NCBI GenBank assembly: GCA_037043455.1
Contig: JAWPHD010004453.1
Span: 123,649-187,648 of the forward strand
Length of the DNA stretch: 64,000 nt
Source of the DNA: Cyrtodaria siliqua
Lineage: Eukaryota; Mollusca; Bivalvia; Adapedonta; Hiatellidae
Direction: 5' to 3'
Positions 10,291 to 21,540 of this stretch are shown here, in pieces; the stretch's first letter is position 1, and every line of letters begins with the position of its first letter. Made by a program: the position numbers and the translations under genes. The notes beneath the pieces were generated by a model that was not told where the DNA came from, ran no database searches, and saw only the letters and a list, made by a program, of their open reading frames with translations.

Positions 10291-11550
10291 CTAAATTAAA
10301 CAGTACCATGGAAACAACACAGACAATGAAAGAGGCATCACATGATTAGACGTATAAAGCAATCAACAGATTTGCAACCGCAGTAAAATGCATAAACACA
10401 AGTACTTTATGGTAATTTTTTTTTTAAAAATTCCACATTAATTTTAAAACTTAATTGCATCACAATCATTAATCCAACAAACATTAACAACAATTATTTA
10501 ATATTAATGAAATTTTTCTGGAAAGACCCCTCGGCCACATTTATTACTAATCAATGTTCTTCAAGATACAAAAAATATCCAACATAATTAATAATCATTA
10601 GTCATGCACTCTTTAATCTTCCAAGAGGGACTTATTAAAATTGCAATATTCAAGGCCACAAATTAATCTAAATGATATAATAATGTGGTAAAGTGTTTAA
10701 CACAGCTAATAACTGAATTAAGGCAGTGCCGTTGAATCGATTTAAAGCCTGTTCAGTGATATGCATTTTGTTACAAACTGCATATGCTACATGCCATATA
10801 TAAATGCATTCATTTTTTGATATTGGAAATAATAACTGGCCAATAAATCAAAATTACTATCAGAAACTGGAGAATTCCTTTCACAAAACGAACAACAAGA
10901 CGTATTATTGTTCGACGTTGTTTGCAGCGAAATAATGCGTTATTATGTAATAGTATATAATCAGTGATCGATATAGGCCACCGAAATGTTCTATGTCGCT
11001 GTCACAGGTTTCTTGTTTCACGGAAAACCAGCTGGAATCACAAACAAATTTGAGAAGTTTGACGAACACTCAGTCGATTAAAATGATGAAAATGACAGGT
11101 TTTTTCATTCATTATGGATTCAGTGTAATTCTGGATGCAAGATGACGCAAGATAAAATAGTTTTCCATATTAGCATAACAGTGACATGTTCATAGTATAT
11201 ATCGATAATTGTACCTGGTTGTAAAAGGAAACTCAACTTTACATTTTGTTTTCATTCGTATCTGAAAAACCCACAATTCTAGTTGACACAAAGGTGTTTT
11301 AAAAAGCTCAATAATTATCCATTTAATTTACGACAGTTAATCCATTGTTTTTGTAGTATTCATTTTATGAACAATGTCAACATAGAAGTGTCGAGGATTA
11401 ATAATTGGAAAAGTTTGTTTTTTCAATGGAAGGGAAGAGAATGAAATGTTCGATTCATGTATGTTTATAGGGCAAAATAAAAACAATCAAATTCCCTAAT
11501 TAAATAATATAACACATTTTGTTCTATTGTAGGAGGGTTCGTGCAATGAA
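10291..11550. other. AT-rich spacer with a CpG-containing unique tract
   Basis: No gene or element was recognised. The part at 10880-11080 holds several CpGs (GTTCGACGTTGTTTGCAGCG, TCTATGTCGCTGTCACAGG) in otherwise CpG-poor DNA, which could mark conserved non-coding sequence. Confidence 0.35.
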
Positions 11551-11563
11551 TAATCACAAATAG

Positions 11564-11869
11564 GGAGGGCTGGCGTGGCACAGTCGGTAGCTTGGCAGAT
11601 TTGTAACCGGAGGCCCCGGGTTCAATCCTCCGTGGTGCCACTGAGTTTCGTCGGTGTTCTTGGGCAAGGCACTTTCCCTTATTTTTAAGCCTCGTCCGTC
11701 GGATGGGGACGTAAACCAGGTGTATCCATCTATCCTCCGAGCACAATAAAGAACCATACTAATCTATTCGTAGGGCAGGGTTCCCAGATTGCTAGGTATC
11801 CTTCCCCACTCTCTGGGGCGGCTCTTAATAACCTATACTGTGTTGATGAACCGTTAAACAAAATTCATT
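11564..11869 (+). mobile_element. tRNA-derived SINE, family A, copy 2
   Basis: It has the same head and body as 379-696, with the anticodon-loop-like text GATTTGTAACCGG and B box GGGTTCAATCC. A perfect 13 bp target duplication TAATCACAAATAG lies at 11551-11563 and 11870-11882. The central part carries small deletions relative to the other copies. Confidence 0.92.
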
Positions 11870-11882
11870 TAATCACAAATAG

Positions 11883-12698
11883 ATCTAACTGCAGCAGATA
11901 GTTGGGCATCAAGTCAGCAATGTGAAACACAAACTGTCCCTAATCCCAATATATACTGAAACTTAACTGTGAAGATGAAACTAATATAGAGGCAAAAACA
12001 CAATTTAAATTATTATTATCGAATCTACAATATTGACCTGCCATCCAAATTAACCTGTCCTTTTCCGAGTACCTGCAGCATTCTCTAGATTTTGGCAACA
12101 TTAGAAACATTATTTCTTTATTATTAACCACCAAGTGATTTTTAGTAAATAACGAATTTGGTTGGATACATGGAAATTTGATAGCGAAGGTAGATTAACA
12201 AGTGTGCTCAACTGAATTCTGTGGAAACTCTGCTCTATTTTGTCAGATTGTGAAACATATCTCATATTTCATTACAATCTTCTCCATCTTCATGCAGTTG
12301 TTTACCCTCACATAAAACTTAATGAGGCCTAATTGTGAATAATAGCATGCAATAAAACATGGCTGCTGCACCAAAAACATGCTGTCAGAGAAAGCTATTT
12401 CCAATAAATCCCAGTACAACCAATGAAAATATGATAGCAGGACACCCAGCATATGGACAGATGCATCATCTAATGCTGGAATTTTGCACTTAATAGGGCT
12501 TCGATGACACCATGAAATCATGCAGTGTGATTTATGTCCTGAAATGCATTCTATGTCTAAGCTATAGGCCAGCTACAATGAAAATACATGAAAAGTTTGC
12601 AGATAGAAGTTCCCTGACTTTTCCATTATTAAAGATAATAATTTCTTTGACCAATACATTCAAAGTAAACCCACAGACAAAACTGTCATAAACTGCCT
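11883..12698. other. AT-rich spacer, nothing recognised
   Basis: Short open frames occur on the minus strand (64 and 92 codons) without splice support or recognisable motifs. Confidence 0.45.
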
Positions 12699-13846
12699 TT
12701 AAAGCTACAGGGTCTCTATTTTAACTGGTAATAAATAACTCATGAATATGAATGAGTTACGTGTGAAATAGTTTCAAATCGATGAACACCCCAAAAGTCG
12801 GTATATAAGCAGAAATCGATGCGTAAAAAATAACACATTTTTATTTAGCTTTCGTACAGGTAACATTGATAAATATATAAACAGAATACATATATGTGAT
12901 AAAATAAGTGACTACCCAGAACGGGATTTGAACCACAGACATTGCGCAATGTTTGTATGATGTACATTTATTACATTTTTATGGGTGAAAGATTGGGATT
13001 TCTTACTGAAAGAATATTCATAATCACTTATTAATAACAAACTCCGAACACAAAAATAACTAACTGCGACGTTGAGTTATGACGTCAATAACGTGTTGGT
13101 GACGTCGATGTCATCCGCCGATATCGCTAAATAAAGCGAATAATTCTTAAAATCATACATAAGCTGATTAAAAATGATAGTTGATAGGCGTGTGTTGTTT
13201 TTTCACTCACTCGCTTACGCTCGTTCGTGAAAAGAACCGTCTATCATCTCGTGAAGGATTTCCCTATAATCGATCCCAGCAGTTAAATAATCTCTATTTA
13301 TCCACTAGACCACGGCTATTAATTGGTTTGTTGTAGCATTTTTACACTAAATAGGCATTACATAATAACTAGTACATGTAATAACATCAAGCCCTAAATA
13401 ACAAGTCGAGATATAGTTGTTTTGAGGCGGAATATTAGTTTCATATTGATAACATATATTACCCCAGGCAATGTTAATTTACACGTGCGACAAGATGAAC
13501 TATATATTTAATGATTCATCTTGAAGTTATTTTGCCCCTTAATAAATGGTAGTTAGTATGCCATTTTCTCAAGAAGCGTTACAGCGCAGTTAATAGAGCA
13601 TCCGACTTGAAATCAGAAGGCCGTGTGTTTGAGTCCCGAAAGAGTAACTTTTTTCTTCTGTAAAATCATAGTGTTACCTGTATGCAGGTACGATGTGCAC
13701 TGGTCAATGTCTATACAATAAAATAAATTGTCCTGCATTATATTTGCTCACTTAAATACCAGATTTAGTCGTGAGCTGGTGAACATGAAGTTACAAATAA
13801 AGACACGCCTACAAGGAAGGAATCAATTGATATAGGGCCTCTTTAA
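12699..13846 (+). mobile_element. TIR element with embedded tRNA-like segments, copy 1
   Basis: The left end TTAAAGCTACAGGGTCTC is mirrored by the right end of copy 2 (56227-56993). Shared internal text includes ACTCATGAATATGAATGAG, TACACGTGCGACAAGATG, GTGAGCTGGTGAACATGAAG and AATAAAGACACGCCTACAA. Copy 1 holds about 330 bp of extra sequence at roughly 12965-13290. That extra part contains GACGTCAATAACGTG and a fold-back TTCACTCACTCGCTT / ACGCTCGTTCGTGAA. No transposase is present. Confidence 0.7.
13574..13644 (+). other. tRNA-like segment inside the TIR element
   Basis: The order is A-box-like AGCGCAGTTAATAGAGC, anticodon-arm-like GACTTGAAATC and B-box-like GTTTGAGTCCC. The copy-2 equivalent at 56720-56790 is closer to a tRNA (TAGTTCAGTGGATAGAGC, GTTCGAGTCCC). 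The acceptor stem does not pair, so it is not called a tRNA gene. Confidence 0.55.
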
Positions 13847-13967
13847 GCAATAGTTTTACAGTGTATTTCAATTAAATGATGGTGGGATTTCAAATTTCTC
13901 AGACTTTTTCTTAAATCTCAAATTTCTTTGACCAGGCTTAAAATTGTTCTGACCTTCCCCACTCCCC

Positions 13968-14460
13968 CACCTACCTAGACACTTAGGAACTTTGTTTAAT
14001 AATGTATTAATGTTCCTAACTGCAACCTGCAACAACGAACAGGTCATCTGTCGAGGCTGTAAACATATACAGGTACAGCAGAAGAGGGGCCAGGTCCTCC
14101 GAATGTCAAGACAGTTGGTGCCAAAGAATCTAACGCAAACCTTAACCAAAACTGCTCAAGGCTATCATGGCAACTACGCTTAAGATGATCGATTTTGCGC
14201 ATTGGTAAAACAGTCTTCAGTAGGCTACATTATGATGGGCCATAACAATCATCAGCAAATGCTATGCCAACCAGAGAGAAAGATGCTGGCCTTGCCAGGC
14301 CACCCACCATCCAATGATCAAACCAGGCAGGCAAAACAGCATGCTGACAACACTCTACAAGAGTTCTTGGCAACTGTAGCAGGTACTCTGACAGCAAGAC
14401 CAGATCTAAAGTGGATGGTCTGCCTCCACCACAAACAAGAGCTGTCGTAGTTAGACTATT
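13968..14460. pseudogene. GC-richer tract with open frames on both strands, unassigned
   Basis: Base composition rises clearly above the flanks. The plus strand reads about 63 and 82 codons in two frames (VICRGCKHIQVQQKRGQ; HADNTLQEFLATVAG). The minus strand has a 118-codon frame. I recognise no family, no splice signals and no second copy in the window. It could be a decayed gene copy, a retroposed fragment or part of a larger mobile element. Confidence 0.25.
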
Positions 14461-14639
14461 TCGAATTTTCAGAGAACAAGAAATGATACACCCGGCATAC
14501 CATAAGAAAAAAAAAGTGAAAACAAAGAGGTGAGCTGGATGTGTCAAGAAGGAAAACATTGGAATTTTCATTAAATCAAGGGCCACAATTTTTCTATGAG
14601 TACATGGAGGTTATTTCATAATAACCCTTTCAAAGGATA

Positions 14640-15612
14640 CATAATGCAAATTTTATAAGTTGAAAATTTGAAGAAAATATGTTAAAAATATTATGTAAAT
14701 GCATTTGACCTTTGACCCCTTTGTGACCTTGACCTTTCATCTAATGATCTTGAACTCAATAGATATGATCATCGTTCCATTTATAATCAAGTATGTAAGT
14801 TTGATGATGATTGGATAAAAAATGTTGAAGAAATGTAAGAAATGGGGACGTAAAGATTAACCTGATTATAAGAGCCTATCAAAATGCAATTTGTGACCAT
14901 GAACTTTAAAGGGTCTATGCTGGTTGGATGGTTGTATCTGTCTGTTCATGTCCAGTAAGGTATTTATGGTTATAGGGTGGGGATCTCAACGGTTACTAAT
15001 TTATGACTCAGGGGGCCCACCCACACCCTCAAATTTCACCTGTTGTGACCCCCGGGGCGGGGTCCAATCTGATCCCAGGGTCACCATTTGAGCAAACTTG
15101 GTAGAGGACTACTAGATGATGCTACATACAAAATATCTAAGCTGCAGCCCTTTTTGTTTCGGAGAAGAAGATTTTGAAGTGTTTTTCCTATATACTTCTA
15201 CGTAAAAATGACATTTTCTACCAATTCAGGGGCCATCATTTTGTCAAAATGAATGGAAGAGTTATGGGGATTGTTGGATGAGGTACAGAATTGGATGTGA
15301 TACATCAGTTTAAAATTTTAATGCAATGACTTGAGTAGTTTTGAAGTTATAAATCTTTTGCACAAAAACTTTAAGGTAAAGACATGACAATCAAAGGGAC
15401 ATAACTTTGTCAAAATGTAAGGAAGAGTTATGGGGATTGTTGGGTAAGGTGCAGAATTTGATGGGAAACATTAGTATAAAGTTTTAATGCAATAGCTTGA
15501 GTAGTATTGAAGTTATAAATCTATTGCACAAAAACTTTAAGGTGAAGCTGGGGACGCAGACGCTGTAGTGAGGAGGATAGCACTCATTATTCTTCGAACA
15601 GTCGAGCTAAAA
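14640..15612 (+). mobile_element. Helitron-like tandem-repeat element, family I copy 1
   Basis: The body carries TTTGACCTTTGACCC and GTGACCTTGACCTTTC, one unit of the 21541-22745 array (GGTCTATGCTGGTTGGATGG) and the shared 3' half (GTTTCGGAGAAGAAGATTTT, TTTTGAAGTTATAAATC, ATTGCACAAAAACTTTAAGG). The 3' end GAACAGTCGAGCTAAAAA follows a hairpin-prone stretch. The part after 14900 aligns closely with the copy at 21541-22745. No protein is encoded. Confidence 0.65.
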
Positions 15613-15665
15613 ATCGACCGTCATATATAACCTTACTTGTGTTGAAAATGATGTAAAACACCATA
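15606..15665 (+). mobile_element. SINE family C, 3' end fragment
   Basis: TCGACCGTCATATATAACC and GTTGAAAATGATGTAAAAC match the 3' part of family C, here on the plus strand. It directly abuts the GAGCTAAAAA end of the preceding Helitron-like element. Either one was inserted into the other, or the SINE was 5'-truncated on arrival. Confidence 0.65.
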
Positions 15666-16607
15666 CAAACAAAAGATCTGGAGGAATCATATCTCCATGA
15701 AACAGATATGGCATAACAATAGGTACATCCACTACTCCCACATCTCTGGTGTAATTGTTATAGCACGTGTAACAGCCATCAGTTCTGGTAAATATTTGTA
15801 CAGCAAACTGTTCCAAAGTTTTTGATCTTCATGTAATGGAATTTCCAAAATTCCAAAAAATTCCAAAAATAATATTAATAAGTTATATATCCATCGTTTT
15901 ATCTAATAATATTAATACACCATAATCCATCATTTTATCTAAATATATAAAGAACACTATGTTTAAAAGTGCCTATAATTTACTATCAAGTTTATTTGGC
16001 GAAGACTTAGGAAAAGAAGAATGCGAGGCTCTGCCAAGCTATTCTACATGTTCGTGCCGAGCCTAATAAACTCGAAGGTACTAAAAGTATAATGCTTTCA
16101 TCATTTAGAGGATTAATTTCTTTTAGAAAATGTGTTTGGTTTACTAGCTAGTTCGATATTTAAACCAAATGTTACCCCTGATATTGCATGGTGCCACCAT
16201 TTCTTTCGTGATGCTTTAAAATGGCTGAGATACATGGGTTACCCTATGCAAAATACAATTACATCAGTGTTAAAAGTATTTCAATATGTTCATTGTACTG
16301 CTGAGCATGATGGGTAACTTCATCTCATCTCCCTTTGAGGTTGCTGCCTCAATTTACCCTAATAATTATGATAGTTTTACAGGACATAAAAAAAACTCAT
16401 GAGATTTCATCTGCAAAAACAGTCAAAAGCTAACATTGCATAGAACCTATATCTTCATATAAAAATTATTTGAATACAAAGCATAATAATTTAACTGGGA
16501 TTGTCGGAGAATAATGAAATTCAAGTTGTTAGTTTTTTAAAAATTGTTCAATAATAATCAATCTTCAAAATGTTGGTACACTTACACAACACTTGCTGCA
16601 CCAACCC
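15666..16607. other. AT-rich spacer
   Basis: A short near-duplication (CCATCGTTTTATCTAA, CCATCATTTTATCTAA) lies at 15890-15945. The 61-codon frame at 16132-16317 has plausible composition (CHHFFRDALKWLRYMGYP) but no supporting signals. GAGGTTGCTGCCTCAA at 16337-16352 echoes 61962-61976. Confidence 0.4.
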
Positions 16608-16790
16608 AGACTCCAAAGTATAACAGAAGCACACTGTAAACTGTTTTGAATTGCCACGGCTGTGTCTAATTGGTCTTTAATTACTCTGCACTTGTATTTG
16701 TTTGTCCAGAACAGTGCCAGATATAAACCTGGACTGACATGTTAATGTTTTCCTTCTTATCGCCCATTCCAGATCAGGAAGTTCATTATT
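16608..16790 (+). repeat. Paralogous segment Y, copy 1
   Basis: AATTGCCACGGCTGTGTC, ATTTGTTTGTCCAGA, ACCTGGACTGACATGTTAAT and GATCAGGAAGTTCAT recur at 19040-19480, where SINE B has been inserted. It gives an approximate empty site for that insertion. Confidence 0.65.
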
Positions 16791-16958
16791 CACACTAGAA
16801 TTGCCAGAGATTGTTTTTCTTTTGTAAATCGACTGTCTACTTGGCATACTTGCACTTTCTTGGCTGCTTCTACTTCCATTTCCGTTCTAAGTCTATACGT
16901 TTTGATTTTGTCAATTATAACAAAGTGTGAAAATATATCTTACATTTCTGCTCTAGTT

Positions 16959-17114
16959 TGCGGAACGTCGGTGATTCTACCCGGGTGCCCGCTCGTGCAC
17001 GAAAATTGCCCGGAGGGGCACCTGGGGTCTTCCTCCACCAATGGAAGCTGGAAAGTCGCCATATGACCTTAGCTGTTGGTGCGACTATAAATTCCAATTC
17101 AATCAATCAATCAA
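16959..17114 (+). mobile_element. Half-length SINE, family B 3' domain only
   Basis: It begins TGCGGAACGTCGGTGATTC and ends GGTGCGACTATAAATTCC with an ATCA-type tail. A perfect 12 bp target duplication TCTGCTCTAGTT lies at 16947-16958 and 17115-17126. It lacks the tRNA head and has the same 5' breakpoint as the insertion at 1841-1994. Confidence 0.93.
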
Positions 17115-17170
17115 TCTGCTCTAGTTACATCTTAATTATAGTCTGGTTTCAGTGAGTTGGTTCATTTAAA

Positions 17171-17564
17171 AACGCTTCCCCGTATGGTTGCATGCCGGGG
17201 TAGAATACAACCACTGCAAACACACTGTCACATGCAGAGGGGTAGGACCCGCCCCCATTCATATTCATTTTGTCATTTTTTGTTCATGCTCATAAAAGGT
17301 CTTCATCATGACCCCTGCATTGTTGCAGGTGCCATCTCGCTCACATCACTAAGAGCAGTGGCAGAAAAAACATAAACGTGGCTCCAGCGTAAATGGAGTG
17401 TCTACAATAGAATTTGCAGCAACTCTGCAGTTCAGGGTGAGAAGGTCCTAGACCCATTCTCCATCTTTTATCTCGATGTACATGGAGGATGAGCCTGGCA
17501 TGTTCATGCCTGTTAGGCGCCATATAACCTTTCATGTGTTGGTGCGCCTTAAAACCCAATTCAA
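17171..17564 (+). mobile_element. SINE-like element, family D, copy 1
   Basis: A perfect 10 bp target duplication TTCATTTAAA lies at 17161-17170 and 17565-17574. The body includes GTGGCTCCAGCGTAAATGG, TTTGCAGCAACTCTGCAGTT and TACATGGAGGATGAGCCTGG. It ends GGTGCGCCTTAAAACCCAATT plus ATTCA, closely parallel to the end of family B (GGTGCGACTATAAAATCC). No convincing tRNA A/B boxes were seen in the head. A second copy is at 26216-26595. Confidence 0.85.
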
Positions 17565-17750
17565 TTCATTTAAACCAATGTTTTTTTAATTAACCAATGA
17601 GCTGAGCTGAGACATTTGTTGTGTAGTATGGTACGTGTACTTAGTGACCCTTTCAGAATAACTACTGTTTTCTAATTCCCATGTTAGAGCACATAATAGC
17701 ACCCCCATCCCTCTTAGCTATTCTGGAAATGATTTAATGGTTTGCATTTA

Positions 17751-18618
17751 GGCCAGAGTTTTTTGGTTTTAGTTTTACGGGTGAGCCTACCCTAAATTTT
17801 GCAAAACTGAAATAAAAAAAAAAGTCGAAATTATGAATTTTATTTTATTTTTTCCTCCTGTTCGATCTGCTACATCTTTTTTTTAAAAAAAAAAGTTGTG
17901 CCTATCCTAAAACTTATTTTCACAATAACGTAAAATTTCAAACTTTTTTTGTTGAAAATTTGGATTATGACTTAGTATTTACTTTGCAAGGTCGAAAATC
18001 GAAGTATTAATTTAGTCTCTTTAATATACATGTTTACAAACACAATTTAATGCATACCATTGAACACCTATTTTGCTCTACTAGGCATTGAGTTCATAAA
18101 CCTTTCTTGAGAAATTTCTTAGTCTTGACCTATGTCAGGGAAAAATATGTCTATTATTCTTGCAACTATGAAAATAAACATTCAATAATTTCAAGTTTAT
18201 TTAAATTACATTTTGTTTCAATCTGAAGTGTGTTTAATAGCAAATTTGTGATAATTTCTGTAAAATACATACTCAAAAATATATTAATTTGACAGTCTCA
18301 AGAGTGGAAAGTATTTTTAAGAACGGTTTGTGAATTTGAGATAACATGTAGGCAGTTTTAACATAAAGTGGATGTTGGTTACATTTATATGCAAAACAAC
18401 TTGAAAAAAAATCAACATAAACAATAAAGCAATACATTTAATATTAATGTTACGAGAAAAACTTGTTTTATGGACAAAAAAATATTCTAAAATTTTCTAT
18501 TTTTTTAATTTTTTTTTTATCGACTCCTCATTTTACCCATTTTTATTTTTATTTCCTCCTCCTACTGCATTTTTTTTCCAAAATCTCCCGTAAAACTAAC
18601 TATAAAAAAACTCTGGCC
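17751..18618. mobile_element. TIR element with TTA target duplication (PIF/Harbinger-like)
   Basis: The left end GGCCAGAGTTTTTT and subterminal TAGTTTTACGGG are mirrored by CCCGTAAAACTAACTA and AAAAACTCTGGCC. TTA flanks both sides at 17748-17750 and 18619-18621. A 3 bp TWA duplication with GG termini is characteristic of PIF/Harbinger. The interior is AT-rich with T and A runs, has an 85-codon low-complexity frame and no transposase, so it is non-autonomous. Confidence 0.82.
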
Positions 18619-18621
18619 TTA

Positions 18622-19039
18622 GCAAAGGAAATTTCACCAACCATCAAATTTGGCATGCTGAAAATCGTGGCCTGGATCATGCAGTATAATGTACAAATAC
18701 TTATGAACTGTACTGTATAACACACATATTCAATTTACTTAGAACATCATAAAAGTTGTTCCGTGTTATGACAGTCAGGTAAGCCATAAGGTAAATCGGT
18801 TTTACCTCTTTGAAAGCTCTATTATTTTTATGACTGATGAAAGTGCTCACAGTGTCTTCACTCATTGTCTTTTCTCATGCCATAAAACCTCTCTATGATC
18901 AGAATCATACTTTTGCATAGTCCAGCTACATTATCAAGGTATTTCTACTAAAACAATCTTGGGATTGTTGTGAAATGATAGGATTCAAGTCTTTGGGTTT
19001 GAAATATTCAATAAATAATGTAACTATGCCCTTCAGAAC
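18622..19039. other. AT-rich spacer, nothing recognised
   Basis: No gene, repeat partner or structured signal was noticed. Confidence 0.45.
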
Positions 19040-19480
19040 AACTGCAATGTTATTATTCCCAAATTCCAGACTCCTTCACGTTTTTCGGGGCGTCCGTGGC
19101 CGAGTGGTTAACGTCTCTGACTTGAAATCACTTGCCCCTCACCGCTGTAGGTTCGATCCCTCAGGGGCCTAGGAATCTTTATGTGAGGAAGCTATCCAGC
19201 TGGCTTGCGGAACGTCGGTGGTTCTACCCAGGTGCCCGCCCGTGCACGAAAATTGCCCGGAGGGGCACCTGGGGTCTTCCTCCACCAATGGAAGCTGGAA
19301 AGTCGCCATATGACCTTTGCTGTTGGTGCGACTATAAAATCCAATTCAATTCAATTCACGTTTTTAATTGCCACAGTTACCCGTAGTTGTCCTAATTAAT
19401 GCATTTGTTTGTCCAGATCTGTAAACCTTGACTGACATATTAATGTGTTCTTGATCTGTAGATCAGGAAGTCCATCTAAG
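19040..19480 (+). repeat. Paralogous segment Y, copy 2, split by a SINE
   Basis: Outside the SINE the text AATTGCCACAGTTACC, ATTTGTTTGTCCAGATC, CTTGACTGACATATTAATG and TAGATCAGGAAGTCCAT matches 16608-16790. Confidence 0.6.
19086..19354 (+). mobile_element. SINE family B, complete reference copy
   Basis: The tRNA-Ser-like class II head reads GGGGCGTCCGTGGCCGAGTG, GACTTGAAATC (TGA anticodon position), a long variable arm, and B box GGTTCGATCCC. The middle is TCTTTATGTGAGGAAGC, then GCGGAACGTCGGTGGTTC, then the 3' domain ending TGCGACTATAAAATCCAATT and ATTCA repeats. A perfect 11 bp target duplication TTCACGTTTTT lies at 19075-19085 and 19355-19365. It is the longest and best-preserved copy here. 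Confidence 0.95.
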
Positions 19481-19630
19481 GCCAACATTTTAGTTCAGAG
19501 CAATAAATAGGCAGTGAAAAAAAGTTACAGAGTTTATCTTCTTCTTTTTTCTGTGTGGGTGGGGAAAGGTTTGAATCAAAGTAAATGCGTACTAATAAGG
19601 GGTGGTTTCTTAAATAAATCTGGCATCTAA

Positions 19631-21200
19631 AACAAGAGGCCCAAGAGGGCCTGTGGACGCTCTACTGGCTAAAGATAACATTTATGTATAAGGGGTCATA
19701 ACAGTTCTGTGTCAAAAATCATTGAACCGGAACATGGCGATGATATATGCAACTAGGTTAGGTACTTCCAAGTTTCGCTGAAATCTGGCAAGAGGTTCAC
19801 GAGAACTAGTCTTTACAAAGTTAGTGTATTAATACCTTTAAGAGGTCATAACTCTGCAACAATTCATTCAACTGGAACACGTACGGCAATGAAATGCGCT
19901 ACTTGGCTTGGTACTAATCATCCCTGCCAAGATTCGTTGAAATCCGACCAGGGGATCAGGGGAATTAGTTTAAAACCTTAAAAGACCCAAAAATCATCCA
20001 ACCAGAACACGGCAGTGACAGGTGCAACTAGGCTTGGTACTGATCATCCCCGTCAAGACTCGTTGAAATCCGGCAAGGAGTTCATAATTACTAATCTGGA
20101 CAAAGTTTGTGTATTAAAACCTTTAAAGGGTCATACCTTCACCAAAATCATTCAAGCGGAACATATGTACAACTAGGCTTGTATCCGGCCAAATGAAGGC
20201 CCTTTCGTCTTAATGAGGCCAAAATATAGCATATTCAGAAAATCAAGGGCCATAACTCTGGTGTAAATGGTCCAATCTGGCTTTCATGGATAATAACAAT
20301 CTGGTAAAGTTTGGTAAAGATCAAATGAAAAATTAAGGCTCATTTCAGAAAATCAAGGGCCATAACTTCGCTGTTACTGGTCTGCTTTGGCTGGTTTACA
20401 AACTTTTCTGAGATTTCATTGATAGTAACAATCTGGCAAAGTTTGGTAAAGATCGGATGAAAAATGAAGCCCCTATCATCTTAACGAGGCAAAATATAGC
20501 ATTTTTAACTAAATCAAGGGCCATAACTCTGCTGTTACTGGTCCAATCTGGCTGGTTTATGAATTTGTTCGAGATTTAATTGCTAGTAACAATCTGATTA
20601 AGATTGGTAACGATCGGAAGAAAAATGTAGCCAATGCCATTTGAATGAGGCAAACTATAGCATTTTTAACTAAATCAAGGGCCATAACTCCGCTGTCACT
20701 GGTCCGATCTGAATGGTTTTCGAACTTGTCCGAGATTTCATCGATACTAACAATCTGATAAAGTTTGGTAAATATCAGATCAGACGAAGATCCTACTGTC
20801 TTAAATCAATGTCCATAACTTCGCTGTTACTGGTCCAATCTGGCTGGCTTTAGGATTTGTCCAAGCTTTCATTGATATTAACAATCTGGTAAAGTTTGGT
20901 AAAGATCGAATGAAAAATAAAGACCCTATCGTCTTAACGAGGCAAAATATAGCATTTTTAACTAAATCAAGGGCCATAACTCTGCTGTTAGTAGTCCGAT
21001 CTGACTGGTTTTCAAACTTGTCCGAGCTTTCATTGATATAAACAGTCTGTTAAGTTCGGTGAAGATCGGATGAAAAATGAAGGCCCTATCGTCTTAATCA
21101 GGTAAAAGTTAAAGGACGGACGGATGACAGACAACCCGCCATCCCATAAAAAACAAGTGCTTTTTCTTTTTGAGATCGGAATGCCGAAATTGGCATCCAT
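19631..21200 (+). mobile_element. Helitron-like element with 161 bp tandem repeats, family II
   Basis: It starts AACAAGAGGCCCAAGAGGGC, a small hairpin (GGCCC/GGGCC). At least five repeat units follow, marked by AAATCAAGGGCCATAACTC at 20241, 20351, 20512, 20673 and 20965, with a modal spacing of 161 bp. A tail with GGACGGACGGATGACAGAC follows at about 21114-21132. The 3' hairpin end is not clear. No protein is encoded. Terminal class is inferred from similarity to the elements at 34724 and 42281, which share the 5' AACAAG. Confidence 0.65.
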
Positions 21201-21540
21201 TTTAGAAAAGCTATGACATTGCAACAACCACTTGAAATTCTCTGATAATGGCATGAAGCATTTTAGTCAGTGTTTTGGCAATACCATCATATACTTATTT
21301 GCTTTGAACTTTTTTTGTACATTTTAGCGATAACAATGAGTCCAATTTGTTGAAAATAAATCGAAAAAACTATCGAAATATTGACATTTTGATTTACAGT
21401 ATTTTACCGTGTATAGTGTATATGTATAAAAAAAAGTTGTTTCCATGTATAATGCGCATCAAAAATTTCCTAGATGAACCATTTGCCGAAAATAACACGA
21501 TTAATGACTTTTTCTAACTGCATCACAGTAATTAAAAACA
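21201..21540. other. AT-rich spacer, nothing recognised
   Basis: No gene, complete element or repeat partner was noticed between the two tandem-repeat elements. Confidence 0.4.

Noticed and set aside
14230..14586. 118-codon minus-strand frame
   Set aside because: It has hydrophobic low-information ends, no start context or splice sites, and an opposite-strand frame of equal plausibility. It is kept only as an unassigned tract.
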